Shown here in pieces: positions 41,790 through 51,893 of a stretch of DNA of 64,000 nucleotides. The notes below the pieces were generated by a model, which made no database searches, had not been told where the DNA came from, and saw only the letters and a list, made by a program, of their open reading frames with translations. Each line of letters begins with the position of its first letter. Position 1 is the first letter of the stretch. This stretch comes from Valencia hispanica (lineage: Eukaryota; Chordata; Actinopteri; Cyprinodontiformes; Valenciidae), in assembly GCA_963556495.2 (NCBI GenBank), contig OY747722.1, forward strand, positions 28,100,501 to 28,164,500. Direction: 5' to 3'. Both the position numbers and the translations under genes were made by a program.

Positions 41790-43290
41790 TGCTTTGCAAA
41801 AGTATTCAAACCCCTTAAATTTTTCCATATTTGGCCATGTTACAAACAAACCTCATTATGTTTGTTGAGAATTCATGTGAAAAACAACAGCATAGAACAT
41901 AACTGTAAAGTGGAAGGAAAAGAATACAAGATGTTTCTGAATTTGTACAAGACAAAAATCTGAAAAGTGCAGTCTGCTTTTACATCGAGCCCCTTTTATA
42001 CTGATACCCCTAAATAAAATTAAGAGGAACCAGTTCCCCTTAAGAAGTTACCTAACTAATAAAAAAAGTCCACCTGTGCTAAGTTTAACTTTTTAGTAAA
42101 TGCACCTAAACTGTTTGGCTGAGCTTAATAAGGAATCACCACAGCGCAATTATCAATTAAGAGCGAGCATAGTTGTGATTGTGAGCATTTCCATTTTTTC
42201 TCGGACTGATGAATGCAGCACGGCGAGAGGTGAAACATTCCCCCTCCACCTATCTGTAGTCTTTAGCCAGAAAATTGGGCTTGCTCTCTGTGTTTAGTGG
42301 GTGTATTTGTCAATTGTGGGCGGTAACTCTTCTGATTGATGTGACTGGCCGGCTCTTTTAGCTGAAATCCAGTGACACCCAGCACTTGGGCTAATAGGAG
42401 AAGAAGAAGAGTGGAGGACATAAAGTGCATTCAAACGGTAGAAAAAGAAGACAAAAGGAAAAGAAAAGGGGAGGTTTGTCGATTTTTCTTACCTTCATCC
42501 TCTTCTATGTGCCCCTCTGACTCCTCTTTTTCTTCTCCAATAGACCAAGTCCAGTGCGGGCTGTCACCGGATTTGTGGTGAAATCAGATGAATCAGAAGA
42601 GTTACCCCTCCCCTACTGAACCAATATGCCCACTAAACACAGAGGGTAAGAGCAGTGTTCTAGTGAACGCGAACAGATGACGTGTTTTACTGCTTGGTGT
42701 GCTGCGTTCCTAGGCAGTAAATGGAAATGCCTAAGATCAGAGCTATGCGCTCTCTCAGGGTTTTTGACAGGAACGTGATCCCATAGAAAAACATTAAAAA
42801 GCAGGCAAAAGACCCATGGTAACTCTGGAGGAGTAAGACAAAACTGGAGTAAGGAGTAAGTAATTGTAAGTCAACTCAGCAAAAACAGACCTTTATGGAG
42901 GAGCAGCAACAAGAAACCCATTGCCACAACTCATGTAGGGGACACGAGAAACGTGAAAGAAGTTACTCTGGTCAGATTGGAGAAAACTAATATTTCACAC
43001 CACCCTGAGCAAACCTCATGCAGCTGGGGGCGGCAGAGAAGCTGACGCAGTTAAAGGAAAGATGGATGGACCAATCCTGGAAGAAAACCTCTTAGAGGCT
43101 GCTAAAGACTTGGGACTGGGGCAGAGGCTCACTTTGCAGCAGGACAATGACCCTGAACATGCATCCAGAGATGCAATGGAACAGTTTAGATCAAAGCATT
43201 TTTATTTGTTAGATCAGTCAAGTGAAGACCTAAATCCCACCCTTGCATCCTACTGTGGAGCAAAAAAGTATATGGCAGCCACCAATTGTC
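41790..43290 (+). mobile_element. Tc1-type relic interrupted by a palindromic insertion
   Basis: 41790-42100 is the left inverted repeat and leader (GTGCTTTGCAAAAGTATTCA; AATCTGAAAAGTGCAG). 43060-43260 encodes QQDNDPEHASRDAMEQF with the second catalytic Asp. Between them lies the palindrome of 42275-42655. The DPEHAS form replaces the usual DPKHTS; frames are broken. Confidence 0.72.
42275..42655. mobile_element. Palindromic MITE-like element inside a Tc1 relic
   Basis: TCTGTGTTTAGTGGGTGTAT ... GGTAACTCTTCTGATTGATG (42288-42342) is repeated inverted at ~42585-42648 (CAGATGAATCAGAAGAGTTA ... CCCACTAAACACAGAGG). The arms are ~65 bases with some mismatches. The centre contains purine-rich sequence. 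Family unknown. Confidence 0.65.
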
Positions 43291-43309
43291 CAAGTTGTCC
43301 CACCTAAAA

Positions 43310-44550
43310 AGTTCAGAGAAGTCTGTAATTTTCATCATAGGTATACTTCAACTGTGAGAGACAGAGTGTAAAACAAATCCAGGAAATCCAATTGTATGAT
43401 TTTTAATAAATTTATTTGTACATAAAAATATATATATGGTGTAGAAAATAAGTATTTAGCAACTACAAACAAGCAAGAATTCTGGCCCCGACAGACATGT
43501 TGTTACTTCTTTAAGAAGCTCTTCTATCCTCCACCCTAACCCTGTAATAATGGCACCTGTTTGAACTAGTTACCTGTATAAAAGACACCTGTCCACACCT
43601 TCAAACAGTCAGACTCCAATCTCCACCATGGCCAAGACCAGAGAGCTGTCTAACCCCTCCTTTCCACCGGACGCTTAAGCGGCACGTTACAGGAGCAGCA
43701 CGTTTCACTTTTGTATTCTGCTGCTTGGCCCTTTCCACCGGGTGCGTATGAGTTTGTGTTATGTCAGGGAATATCCACCCCCCCCCCCCCCCGCGAGGTA
43801 CTGACTTCTCACCGGCCACACAGGTAGTGACATTTTTTTTAAGTAAAGCAACCGCAAAGCAGCACGTTTCTTTTATTTTGAAAAGTCCGGTGCCGAGCCG
43901 TATATTTCATGTCTCCCCTATCCAAAATGTAGAAATTTACGTGTTTCAGAGGCGTGATGCTTAGAAAATAGGACTGCCGCGTATATTTAGAAAAGTGCTG
44001 CGACATGTCGCTCCTCAGACTCGTGCTGCTTTCGCCTCTGGTGGAAAGGGTTCTATTGACTACAGTGGTGGCCATCAGCTGCGTATGACGTGCTGCTCCT
44101 GTAACGTGCTGCTTACGCGTCCGGTGGAAAGGAGGGGTTAGGACACCAGGACAAGATTGTAAACCTGCACAAGACTAGGATGAGCCAATCTACAATAGGC
44201 AAGCAGCTTGGTGAGAAGAGCTCAACTGTTGGATCAATTATTGGAAAATAGAATAATGCAAGATCACTGACAATCTCCCTCGACCTGGGGCAAGATCTCA
44301 CCTCCTAGGGTACACATCATCTTGAGAACGGTGAGGAAACAGCCCAGAACTACATGGGGCGCACTGGTCAATAACCTGAAGCGAGCTGGGACCACAGTAA
44401 CAAAGGTTACTATACGCGTTTTAAAAAGACACACCGTGGCAGCTTATCAGGGTAATGTTGCCGGTCTGAAAATTATAGACCTCTCATCTTTTTAAGTGGG
44501 ACAACTTGCACAATCAGTGGCTGCCAAATACTTTTTTGCCCCACTGTATC
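43310..44550 (+). mobile_element. Tc1-type transposon relic hosting a nested 490-bp element
   Basis: The left end (AGTATTTAGCAACTACAAAC near 43450, preceded by TAATTTTCATCATAGGTATA) and the right end (CAAATACTTTTTTGCCCCAC, 44527-44546) are inverted repeats of a known fish Tc1 family. The start of the transposase (MAKTRELS, ATG at 43628) is cut after GAGAGCTGTC and resumes after the insertion with ACACCAGGACAAGATTGTAA and the leading helix-turn-helix; the 3' half of the gene is deleted. Confidence 0.82.
43651..44140. mobile_element. 490-bp element with 54-bp terminal inverted repeats, nested in Tc1
   Basis: Left arm TAACCCCTCCTTTCCACCGG then ACGCTTAAGCGGCACGTTAC, AGGAGCAGCACGT; the right arm read on the minus strand is the same with only two or three differences. 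A second internal pair (CCCTTTCCACC near 43731 and its inverse near 44040) lies inside. A C15 run is at 43778-43792. No coding capacity. The superfamily (PIF/Harbinger-like or other) cannot be decided, since the TA flank merges with the palindrome. Confidence 0.85.
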
Positions 44551-44555
44551 TCCCA

Positions 44556-44710
44556 TTGAGGTTGAGATATTATGCAAAGAAGAGCAGGCAAAAAGCTTGT
44601 CGATACCCCAAAGGTTTTGCGGTTGTAAACTTGAACATCACTGCCACCCAAAATTTGGAAGAATGTAAGAGTTATTGTATGTTTACTTTTGCAAGGGACT
44701 GTATATATGT
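44556..44710 (+). mobile_element. Short Tc1-type terminal fragment
   Basis: TTTGCAAGGGACTGTATATA at the right edge and ATCTCCCATTGAGGTTGAGA at the left are typical of the outer part of a fish Tc1 inverted repeat. It lies directly behind the preceding element. Confidence 0.4.
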
Positions 44711-45766
44711 GACTAACCTTTACCCACAAGAGCAACAGAGTTTACAATGTATCAACAATAGATTTGCATTCTTTTATACAACTTTTATGATATAAAACCA
44801 GAGATCATCTCAAAAACGATCATTTTCTTCAACATAACAGTTACTCACTGCACCCTGGTGCTATAGGACCCACAGAAGGCTCTACAGACTGGATCTAAGC
44901 GAATCAGGAGCTGCCTGTCGGGCAATGCCACAATATCTAGTCAGTCAAGCACTCGATAACAGACTTTTGTTAGATAACACTAAGAGAAAACTTTAACAGA
45001 ACTGTTTAGGTGTTTGAAGATCAGCTGAGAAGCATCTATACATTTTGAAATTCATACAAATGGTGCAAAATGGAATTGTTTTAGTGGTGGAACACCATGA
45101 GCATTTTCGTCAGTGTTTGTACTAGTTGTAGCTCCAGAAAGTACCAGAATTGACTAAGAAGAGCTGCATTCATGTACTTTACTCACAGCTCTGGTCAAAA
45201 TGACATTTGATACCAGAGGTCAATACATAAACATAATTTCATTCAGTTAAAACTTAATTAGAACACCAACACCTGGAAAAGGCTGATAGGGATCTTCTTT
45301 ATAAGCAATTATTGATAGAAAATAAATTAAATAGCTTTCAGCTGCCTAAAGACACCTACTATGCCAGGTTTCTCGTATGAATTAGGTTAGTCCACAAATT
45401 ATAACCCCAACCCAAGGTCCTTTGTTTAATGGCTTGATAAAGTTCCATGTAAGAATGCAGAATTTTTTTCAGACGACCTATTTCTGCAAACATTTTAAAA
45501 GGATCAAGAAAACTCAATCGTTCACTTGTAGAGTTCTGGCGGTAGAAAAAGTGCATCAAGCATGCAGTAACAAAGAGTCCTTTGTCGTTTGCTGCATGTC
45601 CTTCATGTTTGCATTGGAGCAGGACATTTTCATACTTGGGGAGAAAACAGGAATAAGAAGAAATAAAAGGACTTTTCCAGAACGGGACTCAGACCTTTTC
45701 TTTCTTTGCGCTCCTTCTGCATATTCAGCGGGAACACCCTGAAGAACAGGAAAGTGGAAGACAAAG
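44711..45766. other. Downstream of susd3, no gene seen
   Basis: It should include the susd3 3' untranslated region (minus strand, next to 45767). No unambiguous poly(A) signal position is claimed. Open frames at 45422-45742 and 44496-44795 lack family likeness. Confidence 0.4.
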
Positions 45767-46100
45767 CTACTGCCATGGCCTCTGTGGGGGCGGGTTAGGG
45801 TTGGGGTAAATGGGTGCTGCTGTCGGGTGAGGGTAAGCAGGCACAGCTGTGTTAGGGTTGGGCGGATATGTTGGCGTGGGGTACTGTGTCATGATCCGTG
45901 GCTGGCTTTGGGTGGTGGTGTGGGCTGGGGAGGAGCCTGCTGAAGTAGACGGAAGGTGGATGTAAAGAGGGGCCGATGGAGCAGAAGGAGCAGAGGGTAC
46001 AGTAGGAGTCGGGACCCTCTGGAGAACGACATGTGGGTACAGCTGAGACTCAGAACGGTAGAGTCCGGGCAAAGACGTCTTCAGCAAACTCTCCTGACTC
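45767..46100 (-). CDS. susd3: susd3 last exon, proline-rich tail
   Basis: It encodes LLKTSLPGLYRSESQLYPHV followed by ~75 residues rich in Pro, Thr, Ser and Tyr, with a PSAPSAPSAP repeat and several Y-P motifs (QYPTPTYPPNP, PAYPHP, PIYPNP). It ends PPQRPWQ and a stop at 45767. The tail could bind SH3 or WW domains, which is inference from composition. Confidence 0.85.
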
Positions 46101-47333
46101 CTGAACAGGACACAGAGAGAGCAACGAGAAGAACAATGTTAGCTCTTAGTCGATGCAAGCGAATCCAACGTTAAAGTGTCCGAGATGCCGATAATTCAAC
46201 AATAATAGAATGCCAGAAACCTCCAGTATGGGAACACAAATCATTCACCGACAGGGAGTTGTGGCTCTTAGGAGTCAAGGAGTAAAAGCTAATATTTTAG
46301 CATATGTGGGAACAGGAAAACTATCTTATGTTAGGCTAGTTTGAAAAAGTGACAAGAGGTAAAAACAGAAGCAATTTTTATTGGGTGTAATACTTTGTCA
46401 TGCACTGTATGTTCAGGTCTAGAAATTTACATCTTTTACTTTCTGAGTGTCTTTGAACTCAAACGGTTTAAACTCTTGATCATTCCTGTTTTATTCCGTG
46501 AACTTTACAAGAATCTTGATTTGGTTTGTTAGGACAGTTTACCGTTGGTATCCTCTGTTGTCGTATCCATTGAGGCCCCCTGTTAGGTAGAGGGGACTGT
46601 CGGGTGCCAGACGGGGGTTCATCCTTTGGGACAGGTGGAAGATCTTGGGCGGAGGGAAGGTTTCCCACTCTCCTTCTTCTGTCTCCAGCCAGCACTCACT
46701 GCGGCGGCCTGATCGCTTCTCTCTGCGTCTGACCAAGATAAAGCTTGTTCACTACAACTAGAGAACAACCAACGTGTCTCTCAGCCCTGTGTCCAGGCCC
46801 ACCTGCTTCGGCCCTCTTTCTTGGCACGGTCCCGGCTAGATCGCTCCTGCAGGCAGCAGACAAGGAAGGACAAGGACATGGCGAAAATGACGATGCCACT
46901 CACAACGGAAGCCAACACCGCCACTCTCAGCCCACGGTCCTCTGGTCTGGGGATCACTGTAATGAGATAAAGCACACTTATATTAACACTTCTGATGACT
47001 TTTTACACCTAAACTACAATGTCTGAACACAGAAAAGGAGCTATCAGCTTCAAGGCTGAGCTATAAGAAAAGCAAGTTAACATTTTTTAATGTGGTATAC
47101 ATATAACTAAATAAAACACATTCAAAGATACATCTATATACCTTCACAGATGGGCAGGTAGTTGCTCCACTGCGCTTTGCCTCTTCTGAAATGGCAGGAG
47201 ATTTTGTCGCTGCCAACCAGCTGGTATCCCTCTCTGCACCAGAAGGCCAGCACACTGCCAACCGACATGCCTGTTCCACTCTCGACATAGAAGGAACCCC
47301 GACGAGGTGGCAGGACAGGGATGCAGGACACAC
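45767..47333 (-). CDS. susd3: susd3 (sushi domain-containing protein 3), last four coding exons
   Basis: Exons in transcription order: 47142-47333, 46803-46956, 46543-46728, 45767-46100, all GT-AG and in phase (866 nt, about 287 residues plus stop). They encode one sushi/CCP domain with four Cys and a Trp (SCIPVLPP ... LAFWCREGY ... ISCHF ... WSNYLPICE), one membrane span (GLRVAVLASVVSGIVIFAMS then LSFLVCCLQ) and a basic then proline-rich cytoplasmic tail. Human SUSD3 (255 residues) has the same order and a matching span, [20 protein letters not shown]. The product is a small type I-like surface protein; in human breast cells it is linked to oestrogen-dependent adhesion and motility. The N-terminal exon is not found, and the gene must start to the right of 47333. 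Confidence 0.85.
46543..46728 (-). CDS. susd3: susd3 exon, proximal cytoplasmic tail
   Basis: It reads RREKRSGRRSECWLETEEGE, then FPPPKIFHLSQRMNPRLAPD and YLTGGLNGYDNRGYQR. Acceptor TTGGTCAG, donor ACG|GTAAAC. Fish-specific tail with low similarity to human. Confidence 0.82.
46803..46956 (-). CDS. susd3: susd3 exon with transmembrane segment
   Basis: VIPRPEDRGLRVAVLASVVS begins it, followed by ~20 hydrophobic residues ending LVCCLQ and then a basic stop-transfer stretch (RSSRDRAKKEGRSR). Acceptor CATTACAG, donor AG|GTGGGC. Confidence 0.9.
47142..47333 (-). CDS. susd3: susd3 exon with sushi domain
   Basis: Acceptor CTTTCAATCAG (plus-strand CTGATTGAAAG at 47334-47344), donor GAAG|GTATAT. It reads VSCIPVLPPRRGSFYVESGT, then GSVLAFWCREGYQLVGSDKI and SCHFRRGKAQWSNYLPICE. 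Cys spacing and the late Trp are those of a complement control protein module. It starts with two bases that complete a codon from a missing upstream exon. Confidence 0.88.
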
Positions 47334-48679
47334 CTGATTGAAAGAGGACAAAAACATGAAAGACCGGGTGTTATGACATGAACCTTTGTTTTTCTCCTAA
47401 TTCTGGTTACTATTAACTTTACTACAATAAGCGCATGGGCCAGTTACCGGTATCAAGGTATACCAGGTAAGGTTTTAAACACAGCAAAAATGTCCTGCTC
47501 CATTGTTTTTACAGTTTTTACAATCCTTATAGCAAGAGGTCAAAGAAAATTTTTAATGTCTTAACCTTTTTGTGTCATTTTAAGGATTTCTGCAAAGCAT
47601 CGTCCTGTCATACACATGACAATTACATTTTGTGAAATTTTCAACATGATGATCAAGGCATTCGAGTCACTCCAGGAATGGCTTCAGATCTGATGCAACA
47701 TTTTCAGTTGAACATCTAAGGGTTTCACACTTTTTAAGGTGTCTTTAATTAAAATATGAACAATTTCTATAAATATATGGTAGATATTTGCACAGTACTG
47801 CCGATCTGTCCAAGCTGGAGCCCGCCTCTCGCCCAATGACCACTGGATATAGGCATCAGCTCCCCCGCAACCCTGCAAGGATAAGTGGAGATGGATGGAT
47901 GGATGGATGGATGGATGGATGGATGGATAGGTGGAAATCCATTTTTTATGCCAACCCAGCCTATGTAGCAACATTGCATTGCAATTTTTTTGAAAAACAA
48001 ATTTGCAAAGCTTGAATTTATATTATTCACAACATGATGTTTATACTGTGAAAACTAATAATAAACTCCATCATAAATAATTATTTTTTATGTATTGTAA
48101 TGTTTTAATGGCATTTTTGTGTTTCCAGATGTTATAATTGAGCAACGGCCAGAGGGGTGCAGGATTCCGCTCTGTGATTAACTGTGTCAGCATGAGTGTA
48201 ATCTATGTGCGTGTGCATCTGTGTGTGTGTGTGTGCAGCTATGTCATCCCACTGTAAGACCCTGGGAACATGCAAGCTGCTCTCTGCTGATTAGGACTGA
48301 CAGATGGGAGGATTTCTGCAATGTTAGAGACAGTGAGAAAGACGATCCCGTGATCTTGTGCACAGATGATGGCATTCACATCAAAGCAAACTCACCAGAC
48401 ACGTGCATATAGCAATACAGAGTAGAGTACTGGAACATATGGGCAGGCTGGCTAGTTCTTTTTTCTTGTCTTTTTTTTGTTTTTGTTTTTGAAAAAGGCG
48501 GATTTAAAAGTCCTTTTTTTCTCTGCTACAGTGCAGTAAAATGTATGTACCGCCTTGCTGTTGTTTCTTCTTTTTCTTTGCTACAGTTCTGAACATCCAA
48601 CCAATTTTACTATCAGGTAGATAACCTGAGTAAGTACAAAACACAGTTTTTATTATTAAAAGAAAAAGGTCTAAACCAA
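47334..48679. other. susd3 upstream intron (probable), no exon found
   Basis: Mostly AT-rich unique-looking DNA plus the repeat at 47806-47929. The susd3 exon encoding the N-terminus should lie here or further right, but short signal-peptide exons are hard to see and I did not identify it. Confidence 0.4.
47806..47929 (+). repeat. Dispersed repeat ending in (ATGG)n
   Basis: GGAGCCCGCCTCTCGCCCAA then TGACCACTGGATATAGGCATC and CCCCCGCAACCCTGCAAGGA lead into about ten ATGG units (47891-47929). It is the third copy of the family at 20926 and 31960, here with its tail intact. Confidence 0.8.
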
Positions 48680-49850
48680 CCTGGCCCTACAAAAAATAAT
48701 TGCCTCCTAAAGTGAATAACTGTTTGTGACACCCCTCACACCAATAACTGCATTTGCCACAACTTGCAGTAAGTCTTCTACATCTCCATGTAAGAATTTA
48801 GGCCAACTCTTCTATGCAGAATTGTTAGAATTCATCTATTTTAGAGATGTCTAGGTGTAAATGCCCTGTTTAAAGGCCATGCCACAGCATTTTAATTTGA
48901 TTCAAGGACAAACTTTGACTAGGCCACTTCAAAACTTTAATCTTTCTTTCTTTTTTTAGCTATTTAGAGCAGTAGGTCCAGAAATTAACCTGAATACCAA
49001 AAATGATGATGAGAAAGCATGTGCATTTTAGAAATGCTGCAAAAGATATAAAAGAACACACACACAAAAACAGGAAAATCAATTAAAGCAACATGTTGGA
49101 CAGTATATTGGCTGTTGATGCTGATTATGCTGTCATTGCACCAGTTTTTAATTGGCTTAGTAAAAATGCTTGTATGCTCAACCAAGAATTGGGGTCATGA
49201 CCCTCTTTCGTTTTTATTTTGTGTGTCAGAAGATGATAAGTTTGAGAACCACTGATTTAGTAGATGACTAGTTAGTGTCCAGGAAGACAAGGGAAGCAAC
49301 CCTCCACTGGAGGAGCAGTAGTTTCGTTCTAGGAACCCACGCATAGTCACTGTTGTTCCCCAGTTTCTCCTTCTTATTGTCTAATCATGAACACTGACCT
49401 TAATTATTATAAGTTAGACTTGAGGTGCTTTCAATCTAGTTCTGGGTTCCTCTGTGATATCCTAGATGAGTTGTTGATACGTTTTTGGAGGAATTCTGAT
49501 AGGCAGACGACTCCTGGGAAGGTTCTTGGGTGTTTTCTAAATGTGTGGATGATGGTTCTCACTGCAGCTCATTAGCATCCTAAAACCTTAGAAATGGCTT
49601 TGTAACAGCTTCCAGACCAATACATGTCAATGTGTTTGCTACTCATCTGTTTTTATTTTTCTTCAGATTGGGAAATCATGTTTCGCTTTTTGTGATCTTT
49701 TCGCCTTCTTCCATTTGTCAGACAGGTTCTATTTAAGGGAGTTCTTGATTCTACAGGTTTGGTAGTAATCAGGCTTGTGAAATTGAAAGAAAAAATTAGT
49801 TAAAAAGTAAATTCATGATTTAACAAAGGGGAATTTTATTTTCTCATAAA
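48680..49850 (-). mobile_element. Tc1-type transposon relic
   Basis: Left end CTGGCCCTACAAAAAATAAT then AGAATTGTTAGAATTCATCT and GACTAGGCCACTTCAAAACT is the inverted 3' end of the family at 41180. The right part (49385-49850) matches the transposase start on the minus strand (TTCTGATAGGCAGACGACTC; ATCTTTTCGCCTTCTTCCAT). 48960-49380 has no resemblance and replaces the centre. Confidence 0.75.
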
Positions 49851-50365
49851 TTGATTTAGACCTTACTTATCAGAAAAATTAAATACTCGTTTAAAACCTG
49901 CTTTTTGTATTTAGTCAGGTTTTTCCTTTCTTTTAAAATAATGGTGTTACTGTAGCTCTTTACTCACCAGCCTTTCAAAAGACTTGTTTGGGGCTCCATA
50001 TCTTGATACTTTTCTTGAGTTAATGTCAGTTGACAAGATTCAGTTGAACTTGGCGACTCCTTTCAAATTGCCCTGCAGCTGTTCCAGATCATCGAGCAAC
50101 ACTGCAAAGGGGTGGGAGTGCACCATCAGGAGATACAGGGGGTGGATAATGGGCGGGGTCAGATTTCAGACTGCACCCTCAAACCATGTTGATTGTACAG
50201 TCGTTTACCTTAGCATCAACATGTCCGGTTTTCGTACCAATCGGAAGTTAATTTTAAGTTGGATAGTTGACAGACTGGACTAATGAGACACAACAGATTT
50301 TGTGAGATTGTCATTGATCTCTTTTTTTATAATAATATTTATGAGGAATAATATGGATTTTTCAT

Positions 50366-50765
50366 CAGTAGCTTCCAGGTCATGTGGCCAAAAGAGTTCA
50401 AATCAATGCTGAACTTTGTTACTATACTGGACTAATGAGACACACCAATATCTATGACTTCAAGCTGTATGCCAAGAAGAACATGCCGTAGGGAAAAAAA
50501 CTTAAACACAGTTTCCTAATGTTAGTAATTAGATTAATCATTAGGAACCACTCAGGCATATTTCAGTTTTTAGGAATAAACATTTCTGTGAAGTTGGCTA
50601 CAGGTCAATTTGCCAATTTGTCAATTCAAGGTTCCATTTTGGACCGGCATATTTCCATTCTATCAATAAAAATCTCATGAAATCTGGTGTGCCTCATTAG
50701 TCTGGTGTAGTAACCAAACTCAGCATTGATTCAAAGTGTTTGGGTCACCTGGAAGCTATTGGCTT
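50366..50765. mobile_element. Palindromic MITE-like element, ~85-bp arms
   Basis: Left arm TAGCTTCCAGGTCATGTGGC ... AATCAATGCTGAACTTTGTT, ACTATACTGGACTAATGAGA, CACACC; the right arm (50680-50765) is its reverse complement with ~15 differences. The motif TGGACTAATGAGACACA occurs a third time at 50276-50292, just outside. No coding potential; class unknown. Confidence 0.7.
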
Positions 50766-50769
50766 TTTG

Positions 50770-51893
50770 TTTCCTGTTTCGACTGACTGGAATTTGTTGA
50801 TGGTCCTCTGGAGTCTTGCTAAACGCTGGCTCTGTGACAACACAGTGTACAAAAAGCCATCACTGACTGTAGTGAACCCTGGAGACTACGTCTGTCACAG
50901 GCTTCACGTTATACCAAATCCTTGTTTAACCCCTGTTCTTAATGCCTTTGGTGGGGATTATAGATAATTTTTGCATCATTTTAGCAAGAGTCTTTAGCCT
51001 ACATCCAGTGTCGGGGACAAGTACCTTTTAGGAATAAAGATTTATAAGTAATCAGACCGCTACATGGCGTAACAATCTGTGACAGAGTTAAAAAGGCAAC
51101 AGAACGCGCTAACACCAAGAGTCAGAAACTAATGACAAGGCAGATAAAGCAGAGAGGAAACCATTTTGAAGTGTTTCAAACTCAACTGATAGGATGAATA
51201 GTTATAGAGTTTGATTTTTAGCCTAAAAAGTATGTTTATCATTAGTTGTAGCAGTTGGTTGTACTTTGAAGCTATGTGTTTCGCTTCCATAACTATTGCT
51301 GCTGAAAAAAGATTAGGATTGTCTTTCATGTGTTTGACGTACTAAAATCTGTCCAAAAGAATAAAAAGGATGGAATGAATTTCATCTGAATAAGATCAGG
51401 ATATTAAATTGAAAGAAGGTGTAATTCATCCAAGCAAATGTTTGTCCCGTTTTACTTGAGCATACAGAGAGCTCATGTATTGCTGTGATTGTGCAATAAA
51501 ATACCCCTTTACTGTTACTTTCATTTGGATTTTATTTGGATCTATCTTCAGATTGTTGCATCACCCAAAGAATAAAGCAAACAGGGATAATTTACAGTCA
51601 TGATAGAAAGAAAAAAAACAACCCCTTAAAACTCTACAGTTTTTTGTCTTTTGTTAGTATGGGGTGTATTTAGTTTTACATTTTGGGGTTGCTTATTTTT
51701 AATAAACAGTCACATGATGGAATCTGTTGTGTGAATTGACAGAGTTGAATTGAATTAATCAAAAAGCAGGTTGGACCACTGTCAGTCCGTCTACGCCAAG
51801 GACTCACCATGCCAAGGTGAGTGATTCTTCATCGGTGCAGAGTGTCTGTATTGTGTAGCATGAGATTACATAATCTTTGTACACTAAACAAAA
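50770..51893. other. Intergenic or intronic stretch, no gene seen
   Basis: AT-rich sequence between two transposable elements, with nothing recognisable. Confidence 0.4.
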
